The notes beneath the pieces are model-generated. The model saw only the letters and a program-made list of their open reading frames with translations. It was not told where the DNA came from and made no database searches. From positions 64,930,088-64,994,087 of the forward strand of contig CM038040.1 in the NCBI GenBank assembly GCA_021397845.1: a stretch of 64,000 nt of DNA, in the 5' to 3' direction. A program made the position numbers and the translations under genes. Origin of the DNA: Areca catechu. Lineage: Eukaryota > Streptophyta > Magnoliopsida > Arecales > Arecaceae. Positions 35,246-46,784 of the stretch are shown here, one piece after another (the first letter of the stretch is position 1; every line of letters begins with the position of its first letter).

Positions 35246-36795
35246 TTAACATTGTCCTTAGGTGGTGAAGAGTTTATTACAATCTTCTTTTCATTATGAG
35301 TGAAAGAACATGAATTAGAACGACCATAGAGTATAGCATCATGATCATACAACCATGGTCAGCCTAATATGATGCTACTAACCCCCATTGGAAGAACATC
35401 ACACCAAACCTTTTCTTAGTATGACTGGAACTGGATTGAGACTTGGCACCTAAGTTTGATGGGAATTTAGGTCGAATCTATCCAAGATACCTTATATTGG
35501 TTGGGATGGGGCACAATGGGCAATCCTAGGTTCTTGACTGTATTGGTTGATATGGCATTGACACAACTACCACTATCTAAGATGATCTTGCACACTTCTT
35601 TTCCTATCTTGACAAAGATTTGTAGGATACTAGTCCTACGCCAATCTTCTTGCTCCTTACCCTGGGTCAAAATACATCTCACAACTCCTAGGATTTTTGA
35701 TGAGTCCATGATCTCTTCATCCCCTTCATACTCATCAGCTAAATTCACACCTGCCTCATATACTTCTTCTTCCTCACAGTTTTCTATGGGTTCAATAACT
35801 TCCTCTTCTACTTCTACTATATGTAATGCCCTGCTGGGAAATTGGCTTGCATAGTGACCTATCTTATGACATCTAAAACAATGGACATTTCCTTCCCTTC
35901 GAACTTCAAGGCTCTTTCCTTTATCTTCTCTTCGAACTAATGGAGTAGCAGGACTGGATCTATTGGCTGTACTTGAGCTTGGAATTGGTCTATTTCCAGG
36001 AGGACTAAACCAAGTAGGCTCAGGTCAGCGAAATAAAGGTCTCCTCTAGAATCTCTCATAGTCCCTAGCAACTTGGTAGGCTTGGTCTAGGTCATGGACT
36101 TCTCTCAAAAATAATTCTCTTTGAATTTCCTCATGTAGACTTGCTCTAAACTTAGACAAGGTTGCTGCCTCAGACTCAACCACATTGCATCTCATAATGA
36201 ACTCATCAAACTTGGCAATATATTTGGATACCGTCTTATTTTCTTGGGTTAATTGTTGCCATTGATCCAAGAGTCTTTGTTCATAGGACATTGGTAAATA
36301 CTTCTCCCTAAGCTTCACCTTCATAGCTCTCCAAGTAGCTATGGGCATGTCACCCCTCTATCGAGTCATGCTCTCCACATTATCCCAGTATAATCTAGCC
36401 TAACGGACTAATCTAAGTTTGGCAAACTTAAATTTTTTATCTTCTGACATTTCGTACCAATCAAAATATTGGTCTGTATCACCTTTCCAGTCTATATACA
36501 CCTTAGGATCCAAATTTTCATCAAATGTGGGTGCATCTAGATGAATGTTTCTGAGGACTCTCGCATCCTGGACAACATAATCATGGTGAGGTCTCCTTGG
36601 ATGTGGGTCAGGAGTATATTCCTAGTGTTGGACTCTAGGATGGATAGGTGGTAATCTAGGTGATTATGGCTTAGTAGGGATCAAACGAGTTTCTTCAAGG
36701 GTTCCTATCCTTCCTTCCATTTGATCAAACCTAGTGTTCAATTGCTTGAACTGCTCAGTCATAGTTCTTATTAGAGTTTCTAGATTGGGGTCCAT
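35246..36795 (-). pseudogene. gag: B gag and protease region
   Basis: ATG at 36793-36795 begins MDPNLETLIRTMTEQFKQLN. The gag core is at 36046-36550 (WYEMSEDKKFKFAKLRLV, then SYEQRLLDQWQQLTQENKTV). The zinc knuckle CFRCHKIGHYASQF has lost its last Cys. Protease at 35467-35650 keeps ILDSGSCVNAIST. Several stops (about 36654, 36399, 36360, 36043) interrupt the frame. The product would form the particle and process the polyprotein. The order and the single knuckle fit chromoviruses. Confidence 0.88.
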
Positions 36796-38049
36796 GGTAG
36801 AACTGGGTTGGTCTTATGAATGTTGATAGGGAGTTCCTGATCTAGTAATCATTCAATACAAAGATTCGCTCTAGGGTTTGCTAGACCAAGAAGTCCAATG
36901 TAGTATGAATTGACTTAGTATAGACCAAGACTACAAATACCCTTTCAAATGGCCAGGTAAGAGGTGGGATTGTGGGAGGCCTCCCCCACTTTCGCAAGGA
37001 TCCAATTAAAGAACCACAAATCCACTTAAGGCATTTGCCTTTGGACCCCTAGCCTTAGACACCATTTTTCAAGAGTAGATGAAGAACTGATTCACACTAG
37101 TCTCAACACACTAATTGAGCTTGACTTGTTGATGTCCTTAATTCTGATTAGGTTGCTACTCAATTTTATTAAAAGGTTTGGGTTCGATGCAAAATATGGT
37201 TGGTTGTTTTTGGGCCAAGGAAAGGTAATAACCTCCTTCTTTTATCTCATGATATTGATGCCCTTAGAATAGATTATGCATATAAAATCCTAATGCAATC
37301 TAAAAATCATTTTTTTGTGTGTTTTATGATGTATCGGACTTAAGTTTCAGCTAGTTAAGTGATCAAGCAAAATAGGCTTCGGTTTGGGGGGTTTGAATGT
37401 GATTTAGTTTTAGCCCAAACAAAACATGCAGAAATCTCATCAAGTCTGTTTTACATGCAAATTTTTTTTATTTTTTTGAATTCAAGAAATCAGACAAAAA
37501 TAATAGAAATTAAGAAGACTAATCAGAGACTACTTAGTGCAAAAATTAGAGAAAAATAGTAGGCATTGGTTGGTGAATCAGACCTAGGTTCAGACTACCA
37601 ATTCAGGTTCAATGTGGAGAACTCAGTTAGGGCTGTTTTCTTAGATAGATTTCACTCTGTTTTTGAATCAGGGAAAATCTCAAAAAATTAAAGTAAATAG
37701 TGGATTAAACTGAGATTAACTGATGCAAAAATCAGGATAAAATAGTGAGGTCTTAATGAGGAAACAGTCCTAGAATTCAATCCCTAACATAGAAATCAGT
37801 AAGCAAAAATTAAATCCTAAATAAGAGATCTCTTTGTTTTTCTTCTTCACATGTCAAATCACAATGGCACCCCTACATTCCATAGGAGACCCCATTGAAT
37901 GGGAAGAGAGGGTCTTGCAGCCCTACTTTTCTCCTATGACCAGACGGTCTTGGTGATGTACCTAATCCGAGTACTTAAAGAGAGAACATGTTTGTTACCA
38001 CTTTTTTTTCTTTTACACTATCCATGCAACCATGCTCTGATACCAAATT
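36796..38049 (-). other. B 5' leader with primer-binding site
   Basis: 1.25 kb between the 5' LTR and gag without a recognisable gene. The primer site, read on the minus strand as TGGTATCAGAGC (38034-38045), matches the 3' end of initiator tRNA-Met and sits 4 bp from the LTR. Confidence 0.8.
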
Positions 38050-39501
38050 TGATGTGGCATGCAAGAATGAAGACTAACTTAATGGTTTAATTAATTGATT
38101 GAGCAATGATACCTATCCACATTAGCACTAATTTATATGTAAGAAAGTTAAAAGTAATTCAAAGAAGAGACTACTTAATGAAATGAAACGTACCCGCAAT
38201 GTAACTCAATCTAATCAAAAGAAGAAGGGATCTATTGATTGAAGAACCATTAAGACCAAGATATATACCTTCATATGATCAAACTTAAGAGATTTGGAAG
38301 GGGTTTACTTACCAATGATGAGCACTCACTTTGTTGATGGAAGATTAATTTCAGCACTCCATTGAGCCGCTATTGGACTCAAAGATTGTCACCACCAGAA
38401 TGAAGATTCCATCCATAATTGGTTCCAAGGCAAAGCATACCTCTTCTTTAACTCTGGATTGTAGGAGACCCTGCAAACAAAGACATTAGAGACATGCCAA
38501 GATTGTAGACAATTGATAAAGGAATCAAGATGAAGAGTGGATGTTGGCTCTTCTATGTTGGATAGAAGAGATGTTGGAGGGGAAGAAGCTGGCATCCTTG
38601 GAAGGGATTGACTCCTTGTTGTGCTTGGAAGATGGAAAGGATGGCGCCTTTTGAAGAAACTTTGATTGAAGATCCTTGGAAGTAGGAATTGGTGGGCGAC
38701 TTTGGGATGAAGAAGGAGATGTCTATCTTTGAAGATTTGATGTTGATGGCTTCATTGGAGATGGCGATCTTGAAGGCTTGAAGATGATGGCGTTGAGAGC
38801 TGATGTGAAGGAGGCGTCCCTTGGTAGGTAAATGCTTGTAGAATATCTAAGTTGAGCCTCACACTCATTCCCTCATGGAAGGCATATGCATCACACAAAT
38901 GGGAAGAAAATTAAAGCTAAAATTCTCATTCTTTCATTCATTCATAACATGCCATTACAAGGGGCTATGGAGAGGTATTCATAGACCTTCTAAGCTCATT
39001 TGAAATTTCGAAATTCATGGAGATTTACATGGAGATGATAGTGGGGAGTTGGAGAAAATGGAGGAGAATTACATGATTTATGGAGAAATATATGGGCCGG
39101 CCATTTTGAGTTTGAATTTAAGTGTAGGTGCCCAAGTGGAAGGGGGTGTGAGGTGTCCTCCATGTTGGCATGGCTACCATCTAGGCTAGGTGATGTGGCA
39201 ATCCAACTTGGACTAGAAGTTGGGAAGTTACTCCAATGTAGTTAGTTTGCTGATTTTATCCCATGTGCTGAGTTATCCCAGATAGCTGATGTTATTCCAA
39301 GTGACAAGATAAGCAGGTAGCAGAATAAGTATGGAATAAATGAAATGTTGAAGTAGTAGAATCTCTCGAATTGAGTCGGCTCCAATGCTCAAGTCAGATC
39401 TTTGGGTTGTGGTTGAGTTGACTCTTGTGGCTTCAATTGGCTTGCTTTATAATTCAATCCACAATAAATTTGATTGAAAACATTTGTTGGTGTCCGCACC
39501 A
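38050..39501 (-). repeat. B right LTR (5' LTR)
   Basis: 1452 bp. Starts TGATGTGGCATGC and ends GTCCGCACCA. Differs from the left LTR by scattered substitutions and a few bases more near the right end (TTGGTGTCCGC versus TTGTCCGC). Confidence 0.93.
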
Positions 39502-39506
39502 GGAAT

Positions 39507-41639
39507 GAGTCCACTAAATTGATCCATTATGAGAACATCTTATGGAGTCTTACTTACTTGTCAGAAGATGGTTCTCTCAGTGGGAGTGTGCAAGTGATCC
39601 TTAAACCTGAGATTATCAAGGAACATTGTGCAAGAATCCATGTTTTGGTTCATACTCATTCATGACTAAGTCATATCTGGGGTATTCAAAGATATGATGG
39701 ATTGTGTATGAAGGTTATAAGTAGATCAATATGGAATCTGTCACTTCTAGTAAGAGAAGAATTTATCCTATGTAATCTCATCATATGATGACTCAGGGAG
39801 TCTTTGATTAAAGCATGATGAAATTAGAAATAATTTATAATCTTTTATTGATCGAGACTTTATTATTAGATTGAGATTCAAATGAATAAAGTGTTAGGAT
39901 TTGACAAATTTTTTATACCCATCACTTATTTGGAATAAAGATTGATCGAAGGATTGACTTACATGGTAACTTATTACTAAAAGGTATTTTGATAATTTCT
40001 ACTAGATTTTTTATCTTTCGGGTAGGCATGACACATTGTTAGATGTCAATTATGTCTTGTAGGTTTACATGAATCAAAGTGATTAATTCATGAGTCAATT
40101 AGAAAGAAAATCTAATTTGATAACTAGGGTTAGTATGTGTTTGACCTAAATTGTTAGATGGATTCTTGTTGAGAAGGTTAAACATATACCCGGACCTACT
40201 GCTGGCTAGATGTGGAACCCATAGGGTCACACATGCAAGAAAATTAACCAAGAATAAGATTTGGTTGGTTGGTTGGACCAAAGGAACTAATTAGGGTAGC
40301 TAGGAAACATGTTAGCACATGTGGCTTAAATCCTAGCTCCTAAATTGATTCGATTTGATCAAAATCTTATTGAATTAATTAATCCAATTGAGTTATTTAT
40401 TAAATTGGGTTAGCCTCTATCTTAGATTGATTTTATCTGAATTTTAATAGATATTTCTCAGCAATTTATGGCACTAATTATAGAGTCCAAGTTAACTTAG
40501 CCTCTATCATGTTTTGCGCTAAGGATAAGACTGATTATTTTGTGTGACATGGAGTTTTATTTAAAAAGGGTTTTCTCAAATATTTCAAACCCATGTGTTA
40601 AACTTTTAAGTCCTCCATCATGTGGATATACATTTTAAAGTGTGTGTTGGCCTCAAGGGGTGTGAAACTCATGTTTCTCTCTGGTGCATGCGGCAAATAA
40701 TCAAGCAAAGTGATGCATGATATTTTTTTTATTTTAATCAGAATATAATATCTTTTAATCTGATATTTGTTCCATTTAAAAGTTGATTAAAAAGGATATC
40801 TACGTGGTAAAATTAGTATTTTCTGGATTTATGAAAGGGCATGAAATGTTTTTCTTCGTGATGTGCCATTCACAGGGAAGGCTGAATCAATGTATCTCAT
40901 AATTAAGAGTCCTTATATAAGACTCTTAATTTTTGATTCATTGATTTATGTGGATTTAAAAATGATGTATCTAAGCAATTTGGCTCCTCTCCTATTACTA
41001 CAAAAAGGGATTGATAGATAAGGTTCAAGCCATTCCAATTCTATCCAACCACTTGTCTTCCTTCTTTTGTTAAAACAAAGTCTTAATATTAAGACAAGTC
41101 TGCTTATTTAAGACAAGAGTTTAGGAAGATAATTGTACAAAAATTAGAGTTAGGAAAGAAAAGTTTAGAAGTCCAATTTCAAGATAAAGAGAATCCAAGT
41201 CCAAGTCCAAGTTAAGAGTACGTTTGATTAGGTCAGGTCAAATCGAGTTCTATAAGTTAGAACTCATCAACAAGATTTTTGGAAGGAGTCCTGTTCTTGG
41301 ACTAATTTTTATGTGGATTACATATGAAGGGCATGCATTTGTATGCCTATAGAAATACTAGGATATAGGTCAAATTGAGTTCTATAAGTTAGAACTCATC
41401 AACAAGGTTTTTGGAAGGAGTCCTGTTCTTGGACTAATTTTTATGTGGATTACATATGAAGGGCATGCATTTGTATGCCTATAGAAATACTAGGATATAG
41501 CATTACAGGTATTCCTCTAAGTCCTTTATTATCCTAATTAATTGTTATAGTCAAGGGGTCCTAGGTTTAGGGTTTTAGTTAACTAGGATTTCAATATTGA
41601 AAAAATTTTAAAATCCAGCTATGCAACTATAACCCTACA
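39507..41639 (+). repeat. X1 3' LTR, distal part
   Basis: Second piece of the X1 LTR (the first is 30392-30777). It aligns with X2: for example GAGTCCACTAAATTGATCC here against GAGTTCACTGAATAGATCC near 59880. The TATA box is at 40914-40920, exactly 725 bp before the LTR end as in X2. A 132-bp segment starting near 41237 is tandemly duplicated (anchor GTTCTATAAG at 41247 and 41379), which accounts for the extra length over X2. No gene. Confidence 0.8.
40901..40931 (+). promoter_or_regulatory. X1 LTR TATA box inside an 11-bp inverted repeat
   Basis: Arms AATTAAGAGTC (40901-40911) and GACTCTTAATT (40921-40931) are perfect inverted repeats enclosing CTTATATAA. The TATA box therefore sits in the spacer of a potential hairpin or two-sided binding site. 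Confidence 0.7.
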
Positions 41640-41644
41640 CAATG

Positions 41645-42090
41645 CCAATGACTCTAAATGACCTTTGATCGGTTAGAGCCTCAAGGCCATTCAACATCCA
41701 CGGCCCCAAATGACCTTTGATAGATTAGAGTTCCAAGGCCATTTAGCACTCATGGCTCCAAATGCCTTTGATCGGTCAGAGCCCCAAGGCAGCTCAATGC
41801 CTATCGCTCCAAACAACCTTTAATCAATTAGATCCTCAAGATCATTCAATGCCCATGACTCCAAATGATCTTTAATCAATCAAAGTCCCAAGGCAACTCA
41901 ACACTCATGGCTTCAAATGATCTTTGATTAGTCAGAGCCCCAAGGCCATTCAGCACCCATGGCTTTAAATGATCTTTGATCAGCTAAAGCCCAAGGTGAC
42001 TTAACACTCATGGCTCCAAATGACCATCGATCAAATAGAGCCCTAAGACTTTTCAACAACCTTTGGTCGGCCAAAGTCTTGAGAACCTTT
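41645..42090 (+). repeat. 52-bp tandem repeat in T3 (about 8 units)
   Basis: Consensus near CATGGCTCCAAATGATCTTT, GATCAGTCAGAGCCCCAAGG, CCATTCAGCACC. The anchor AAATG recurs near 41656, 41708, 41760, 41811 (as AAACA), 41863, 41915, 41967 and 42018. It sits where T2 carries its 31- and 116-bp arrays, but the sequences are unrelated. Confidence 0.9.
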
Positions 42091-42529
42091 GATCGGTCCA
42101 TAAAAGATTTATATCTTAAGTACTATTATTCAATGTTACAACACCTATGATCAATTGTTGCCTTCAATCAATTCAAAACAAAGAACGATCATTCAACCAT
42201 TCAAAGTAACAAAAGCATACATACCATGGAAAAAAGGGAGGAAAAATATAAGAGCTTCGTTATATCAAAAATGCCCGAAGGCTACAAGAAGATGGTTAAA
42301 AAAAATAAGTAGCATGAAAAAGAAAAGGATCCAGCCTACCTTACCAAGGTACTATTCACGGGCCTCCGAGCCTACCTTACCAATTTCTATGAGTAATTCG
42401 TTTACATTCATCTTCAAGGATGGTAGGCAAGAAAGGTCGAGGCATAGATAAAGGATCCAGACCTTATCTCTGTAGGTAAAATAACAAACGATGTGGCTGA
42501 ACTCGAATATCTCACGTATTCTCCCTATG

Positions 42530-44882
42530 ATACTATCATTCTCCTTGGGGATCCCTTATGCCCTCTGAGCTCCCATCTTGTAGTGCGTCACTACTCAAGA
42601 CTACCTGCTCGACTGAGGGGTGATCATGGCAAGTTATCTTGACTCGATCTCTGAGCTAACCACCATGCCTTTACCCTTCAATGACCATTCGAGACTAGAA
42701 ATCTTCTCTTAAGCTCTATGAAGTTCTTCTTGAAGTTGCACTGTCCTTGCGACCAACCTCTATCTTGCCTCCCCATAAGCAAATAATAAATCTAGTACAG
42801 AGATCTCCCCTTAGACGGAATGAAGTTGACTGTACATTTGAAATACCCTAGCAGTTGCATCCCAAGTCGCCCTCTCGACTAACCCAGATAACCTCTTAGA
42901 CTTCTCGGTAATATGCACCTTATATCTTTACTAGATTATTGATCGGAGATGATCAGTTTTTTCATTTGCCTTTTTAAGTGACTCCTACACCTTCAATAGT
43001 TTCTTCTTCCTGTCAGTGGCTTTTTTATTCACCACCTTGGCCTTCTTCTCTAAGCTATCAATGTGGGCCCTAATTTCTATGGCCCTCGGGAGAGGATCAA
43101 TGATGAGGTGGTCACCTAATGAAGGCTCATCACCCTTAAGGCAATCATATAAAAAAAATGAACTAGCAAGACCCCCAAAAAATAAAGAGATTTGAATCTT
43201 CATTTCATTGATGAAAAGTTCTTTTACAAGGATAAAAGAAATTAAAAGAAAAACTATAAATTTAGTTCCTTAACCTTCTCTTTGGGGTCAGAAATAGTGG
43301 GAACAGCCTTAGAGGGCACGATCGAGGTTTTGGCTCAGGGGCTCAATGCAATGATAGCTTCATCTGGAGGGGGCTTGGATGTGATGACTGATGCTGCGAC
43401 CTCTCCGTGCTTAAGGGAGGGCTCCCCCTGGACTCTTCTTGCTCCAAGAAGGAAAGATCTAGCTTTGGTCACTGAGCTGCAACCTGAAGGTGGCAATCAT
43501 TTTGACCTAACTTAAAGTCTTCATGGAAGGCCTCCTTGCTAAATTGGTGGCGATCATCGTAGAATTCTTCCAACATCTGGAAGACTGCCACCGCCTAGAC
43601 TTTCATTGCTACAAAGTCTACAAAGGCCTTATATACCTCCATGGTCTTCTTCCCAGCTCTTCGCCTTCACCACCTCCTCCTTGGCCTTCGCCACCTCCAC
43701 TTCCCTCCCCTTTTTCTCTAAGGGCAAGTCAGCCTCTACCCTGATAAGCGCCTTCCTCAGATGCTTAGATGCATTCTCCACCACCTCAACTCTTTAGTGG
43801 GCCTCTATGGTGGCATCTTCGAGCCATTTCTACTACGAGGACCTTCACTCCCTCCAACAACCGATTCATTAAAACAGCCATAGAATGCATCAGCTACAAC
43901 AAAACCAAGCATTGAAGTAGCAGAAGAAAAAGAAAAGCAAAGACTAGTCGAGAAAGTACCTAATGCATCATAGTCACCGAATGCTTCCTTAAATCTAGAA
44001 AGCATATTACATTAACTTTCTCAAACTCTATCGAGAGCAGAGTCCTCTTAAAAAGCTTCTGGGCAACTTTTTAGTTGTGGAGGGTCACCTCCCCCAACAT
44101 TTCTCCCAAGATGGGCTCTAAATCGAGTGGGCCCCATGAGGCTACCTCCTTGGGACAACGAAGGATTATGATTGAGCAGCCAAAGTCGGGGCTAGGGTTG
44201 GCAAGGATGGTAGAATGATAGGCTCTGAAATGGGCATGGTTGCAACTTGAGAGGCTTGCTATGTAGAGGCCTCCCCCGGACCAACATCCATGGACCTCAC
44301 CTTCTTTGATGAAGTGCTGGTAGCCCAAGCCTTCCTCTTCTAAGAAAGGATCTTCTTTAACTCAACCAAGTCCTTGGGCCTCATATCTATAATCTAGCAT
44401 TATTTGGTTAGAATCAAAAGGGAAATGGTACTAAAAGAAAGAAAATAAATCCTAAACTCACCCGTAGGGTTTGCCCGACTGAGCCCCGCAATAGAGAGGG
44501 CACTCTTGGATAAAAATTGCCTTAGAGAAGGGACCTTGAAATCCCTAAGAGCCTTGAGATGCCCTTCTTCCTCAGCATTCAGCCTTAAAACTTGGTGAGT
44601 GGAAGCCTCCAGGTGATCTTAGCTCGACAAATCTCAATCACTAATGAATAGCAAGAAATAAATAGAAATCGCTCCTTCTATCCATGGATAGCTGCAGATA
44701 CACCATTGATTAGAGGGAAAACACCCATCTATGTAGAAAAATACTACCATTCCTTGGCATAAGGATGCCTCTTGATGGTATAGAGAGCATAGAACAAAGG
44801 GAGAGAGGGACGAATTTTGACCAGGAAACAAATTATGAGGAATCCTAAGACTACCATAAGAGAGTTGGGAGTCAAGGTGCAC
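42530..44882 (-). pseudogene. T3 antisense extra ORF, C-terminal part
   Basis: Continues the frame begun at 47753, after C is removed. 44640-44880 gives PLFYALYTIKRHPYAKEWWYF and IHGWKERFLFIS, the same Transposase_28-like pattern as T2 (FTLKRHPSDNGWWF, IKGWKGRFIFIS). 42600-43200 reads as a long charged helix (RAHIDSLEKKAKVVNKKATD, then ESLKKANEKTDHLRSII and QLQEELHRA), a probable coiled coil. Stops and frame changes are scattered and 43300-44300 is hard to follow. Function unknown. Confidence 0.65.
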
Positions 44883-44887
44883 AAAGA

Positions 44888-45546
44888 TGATGCGGGACAG
44901 GGATTGGACTGGATCGCTGGCGAGCATGAAAGTCACCAGAGATTAGGATTTGCAAAGAAGGTGGAAAGAAGAGGGTGCAGGGTTAAGAAAAATACTGGGG
45001 TTCACATAGATTCCCTAAGAAGAACAAGCACATAGCAAAGGGGCTCACACAGATGCCCTAGAAGAACAAGCACATAGCAAAGGGGCTCACATAGATGCCC
45101 TAGAAGATCAAGCACATAGCAAAGGGGCTCACATAGATGCCCTGGGCTCACACAGATGCCCAAAATCAGGGATCACACAGAAACCCTGGGAAGATGGAGA
45201 AGGGATCATACAGATACCCTAGGATCACACAGATCCTTCACACATAATAGTATAAATTTTATTCATCCATCCTTTCTTATTACAAAAGGCTGAGGGTGGT
45301 ATTTATAGATTTTCCAACCCTCATTTGAATTTGAATACAAGATAAAAAGATAAGAACGAATCAAATTCAAATATAAGATAGGATAAGATAAGCCTATCCA
45401 TATATCAATCCTAACCAACCAAATCCTAATTCAAATTTTAAATAAAAGATAAATCCTAAATAAATTTATTCCAAAAATGCTTCAAGATCTATGCCACTCC
45501 AAGAATTATGCTTGCTCCAAGATCCATGCTTGAGATGTCCCCATCA
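44888..45546 (-). repeat. C left LTR (3' LTR)
   Basis: 659 bp. Contains three 42-bp units (GGGCTCACAYAGATGCCCTA, GAAGAACAAGCACATAGCAA, AG) at about 45010-45140. TATA box on the minus strand (CTATAAAT) at 45301-45308. Confidence 0.93.
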
Positions 45547-45786
45547 TTTTCCTACGGTGGGGTGAACTCGACTCCGTCGAATCAGGCTGAGCGAGGTTGA
45601 TGGAACTGAAACCAATCAAAAAGGACTCCGATGCTGGGTTCACCCCTTTTTATTTTTTGTCAACTTCTTTTTTTTTTTTCACTGATTTTTTTTATTGGCT
45701 GCTTTGAGATATGTGCAGCTATGAAATTCATGCAGTTCCAGGAAGCGTGCAGCACTGAAGTTGGCAATAGTAAAGGGCATTTGCCT

Positions 45787-46176
45787 TCATGTTCGTGCAA
45801 TCATCTTGGTGTCTTCTTCTCCATGGACCGAGTGCTGGGTGCAACAGAGGGCAGCCCGGAAGGAGAGTTCACCGGCTATGGTACTAGAATGACGGTGGTG
45901 GCCATGGCGGAGGAATGCGGCTAGCCGACGGAGAGCACTGAGGCGATCCAGTGGAGCATTCGATCTGAAGCTTGAGGGTGACGATGAATCAGGTGTTGGG
46001 GGTCGCCGGCTGTAGGCAGGAGAGATGTCGTTGATGGAGAGAAGAAGACGACCGCCGGTGGGCTCGGAGGTGATCTCTCTGGTGAGGTCGGCGGACCAGA
46101 GTCTTTCACGGAGCGGCTGGGAGCTAGGGTTGAGGACGGTGCAGTAGTGCACGGCGTCGACGAGGAGGGAAGGCAT
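45787..46176 (-). pseudogene. Second coding-like segment in C, unidentified
   Basis: A GC-rich 129-codon frame from an ATG at 46174-46176, starting MPSLLVDAVHYCTVLNPSSQ and continuing RERLWSADLTREITSEPTGG. It begins just where the LRR sequence ends. Codon-like composition and a clear start suggest the first exon of another captured gene, but I do not recognise the family. The last part (from about 45950) may be non-coding. A second frame (to 45921) is also open. Confidence 0.4.
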
Positions 46177-46235
46177 TGGCGATAGAAGAAATGGAGGATT
46201 CTGGACTGCTGGAGGGCGGAGAGATCGGTTTTTTT

Positions 46236-46712
46236 AGAACATGGGAGTTTGAGTTGGGGGCCGCAAAGGCTGGAATTGTGAAGAAACGAGGAGAGATTGA
46301 ACTGGGCGAGGGCTTCGGTGGTTGGGATTTCACCGGAGAGATTGTTGTTCGAGAGGTTGAGGAAGTGGAGGCTCCGCTGGTCGAAGGGCGGGATCTCCCC
46401 CGTGAGGAGGTTGTCTTGGAGACAGAGGGCGTACAGCCGGGGGATTGTGGTGAAGGCCACTGGAGTGGGGCCGGAGAGAAGGTTGCTGGAGAGAACAACG
46501 ATCTTGAGGTGGTGAATGGCATCCAAGGGATCGATGGAGGCTTTCAAAGCTAAAAGGGCCTCCGCGTCACTAGATTTAGCTCTACTAGAGGAAATGTGAG
46601 CAAGAAAGAAACGGAAGAAGAAGAGAAAAAGGGAGGAATGGTGGTGGGTGACCGGCTGGGGGGAGGGTGGTCCGACGTCGATGTTGGGGAAGGATCCGTG
46701 GATGAGATTTGA
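46236..46712 (-). pseudogene. Captured LRR receptor-kinase ectodomain fragment
   Basis: The minus strand encodes a hydrophobic signal-like stretch (SSLFLFFFRFFLAHISSS), then DAEALLALKASIDPL, the usual N-terminal LRR cap of plant receptor kinases. LRR units follow: HHLKIVVLSSNLLSG, PRLYALCLQDNLLTGEIP, SLHFLNLSNNNLSGEIP. The end is FNLSSFLHNSSLCG and LKLPC, the region just before the transmembrane helix. It most resembles the probable inactive receptor kinases of the At1g60630 type. About 100 residues between the cap and the last LRRs are missing, and there is no membrane span or kinase. It lies sense to C, upstream of its 3' LTR. Confidence 0.8.
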
Positions 46713-46784
46713 AACAGGGAAGAAAGAGAACAGTGGGCCAGTGATGAAGTAGAAAAATCCTAATCCTTTAGCTCTGATACCATT

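Larger units (their letters stand above)
30778..39501 (-). mobile_element. B: chromovirus (Ty3/gypsy), nearly complete
   Basis: 8724 bp on the minus strand inside the X1 LTR. LTR ends are TGATGTGG...GCACCA. Flanks AGAAT (30773-30777) and GGAAT (39502-39506) form a target duplication with one mismatch. X2 shows the uninterrupted X sequence here, which confirms the insertion. The tRNA-Met primer site reads GCTCTGATACCA on the + strand at 38034-38045. Gag, protease, RT, RNase H, integrase and a chromodomain follow in order. The LTRs are nearly identical, so the insertion is fairly recent, but pol contains stops and a destroyed RT active site. Confidence 0.93.
29700..41639 (+). mobile_element. 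X1: 3' part of a copia-like element with giant LTR
   Basis: 29700-30390 is non-coding internal sequence ending in AAGTGGGAGT, a copia-like polypurine tract. The 3' LTR starts at 30392 (TGAAAGAAT), is interrupted by B at 30778-39501, resumes at 39507 and ends ...CCCTACA at 41639. Its total length of about 2.5 kb matches solo copy X2 (2415 bp). The 5' half of the element is missing. No pol remains, so the copia assignment rests on the polypurine tract and general LTR form. Confidence 0.65.

Noticed and set aside
38034..38045. GCTCTGATACCA sites as tRNA gene fragments
   Set aside because: They are primer-binding sites next to LTRs (also 46771, 55039, and 51310 in the other orientation), too short for tRNA genes.
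45631..45924. 97-codon + strand ORF in element C with hydrophobic start
   Set aside because: Antisense to the captured coding segment and the element; the hydrophobic part comes from poly-T runs.
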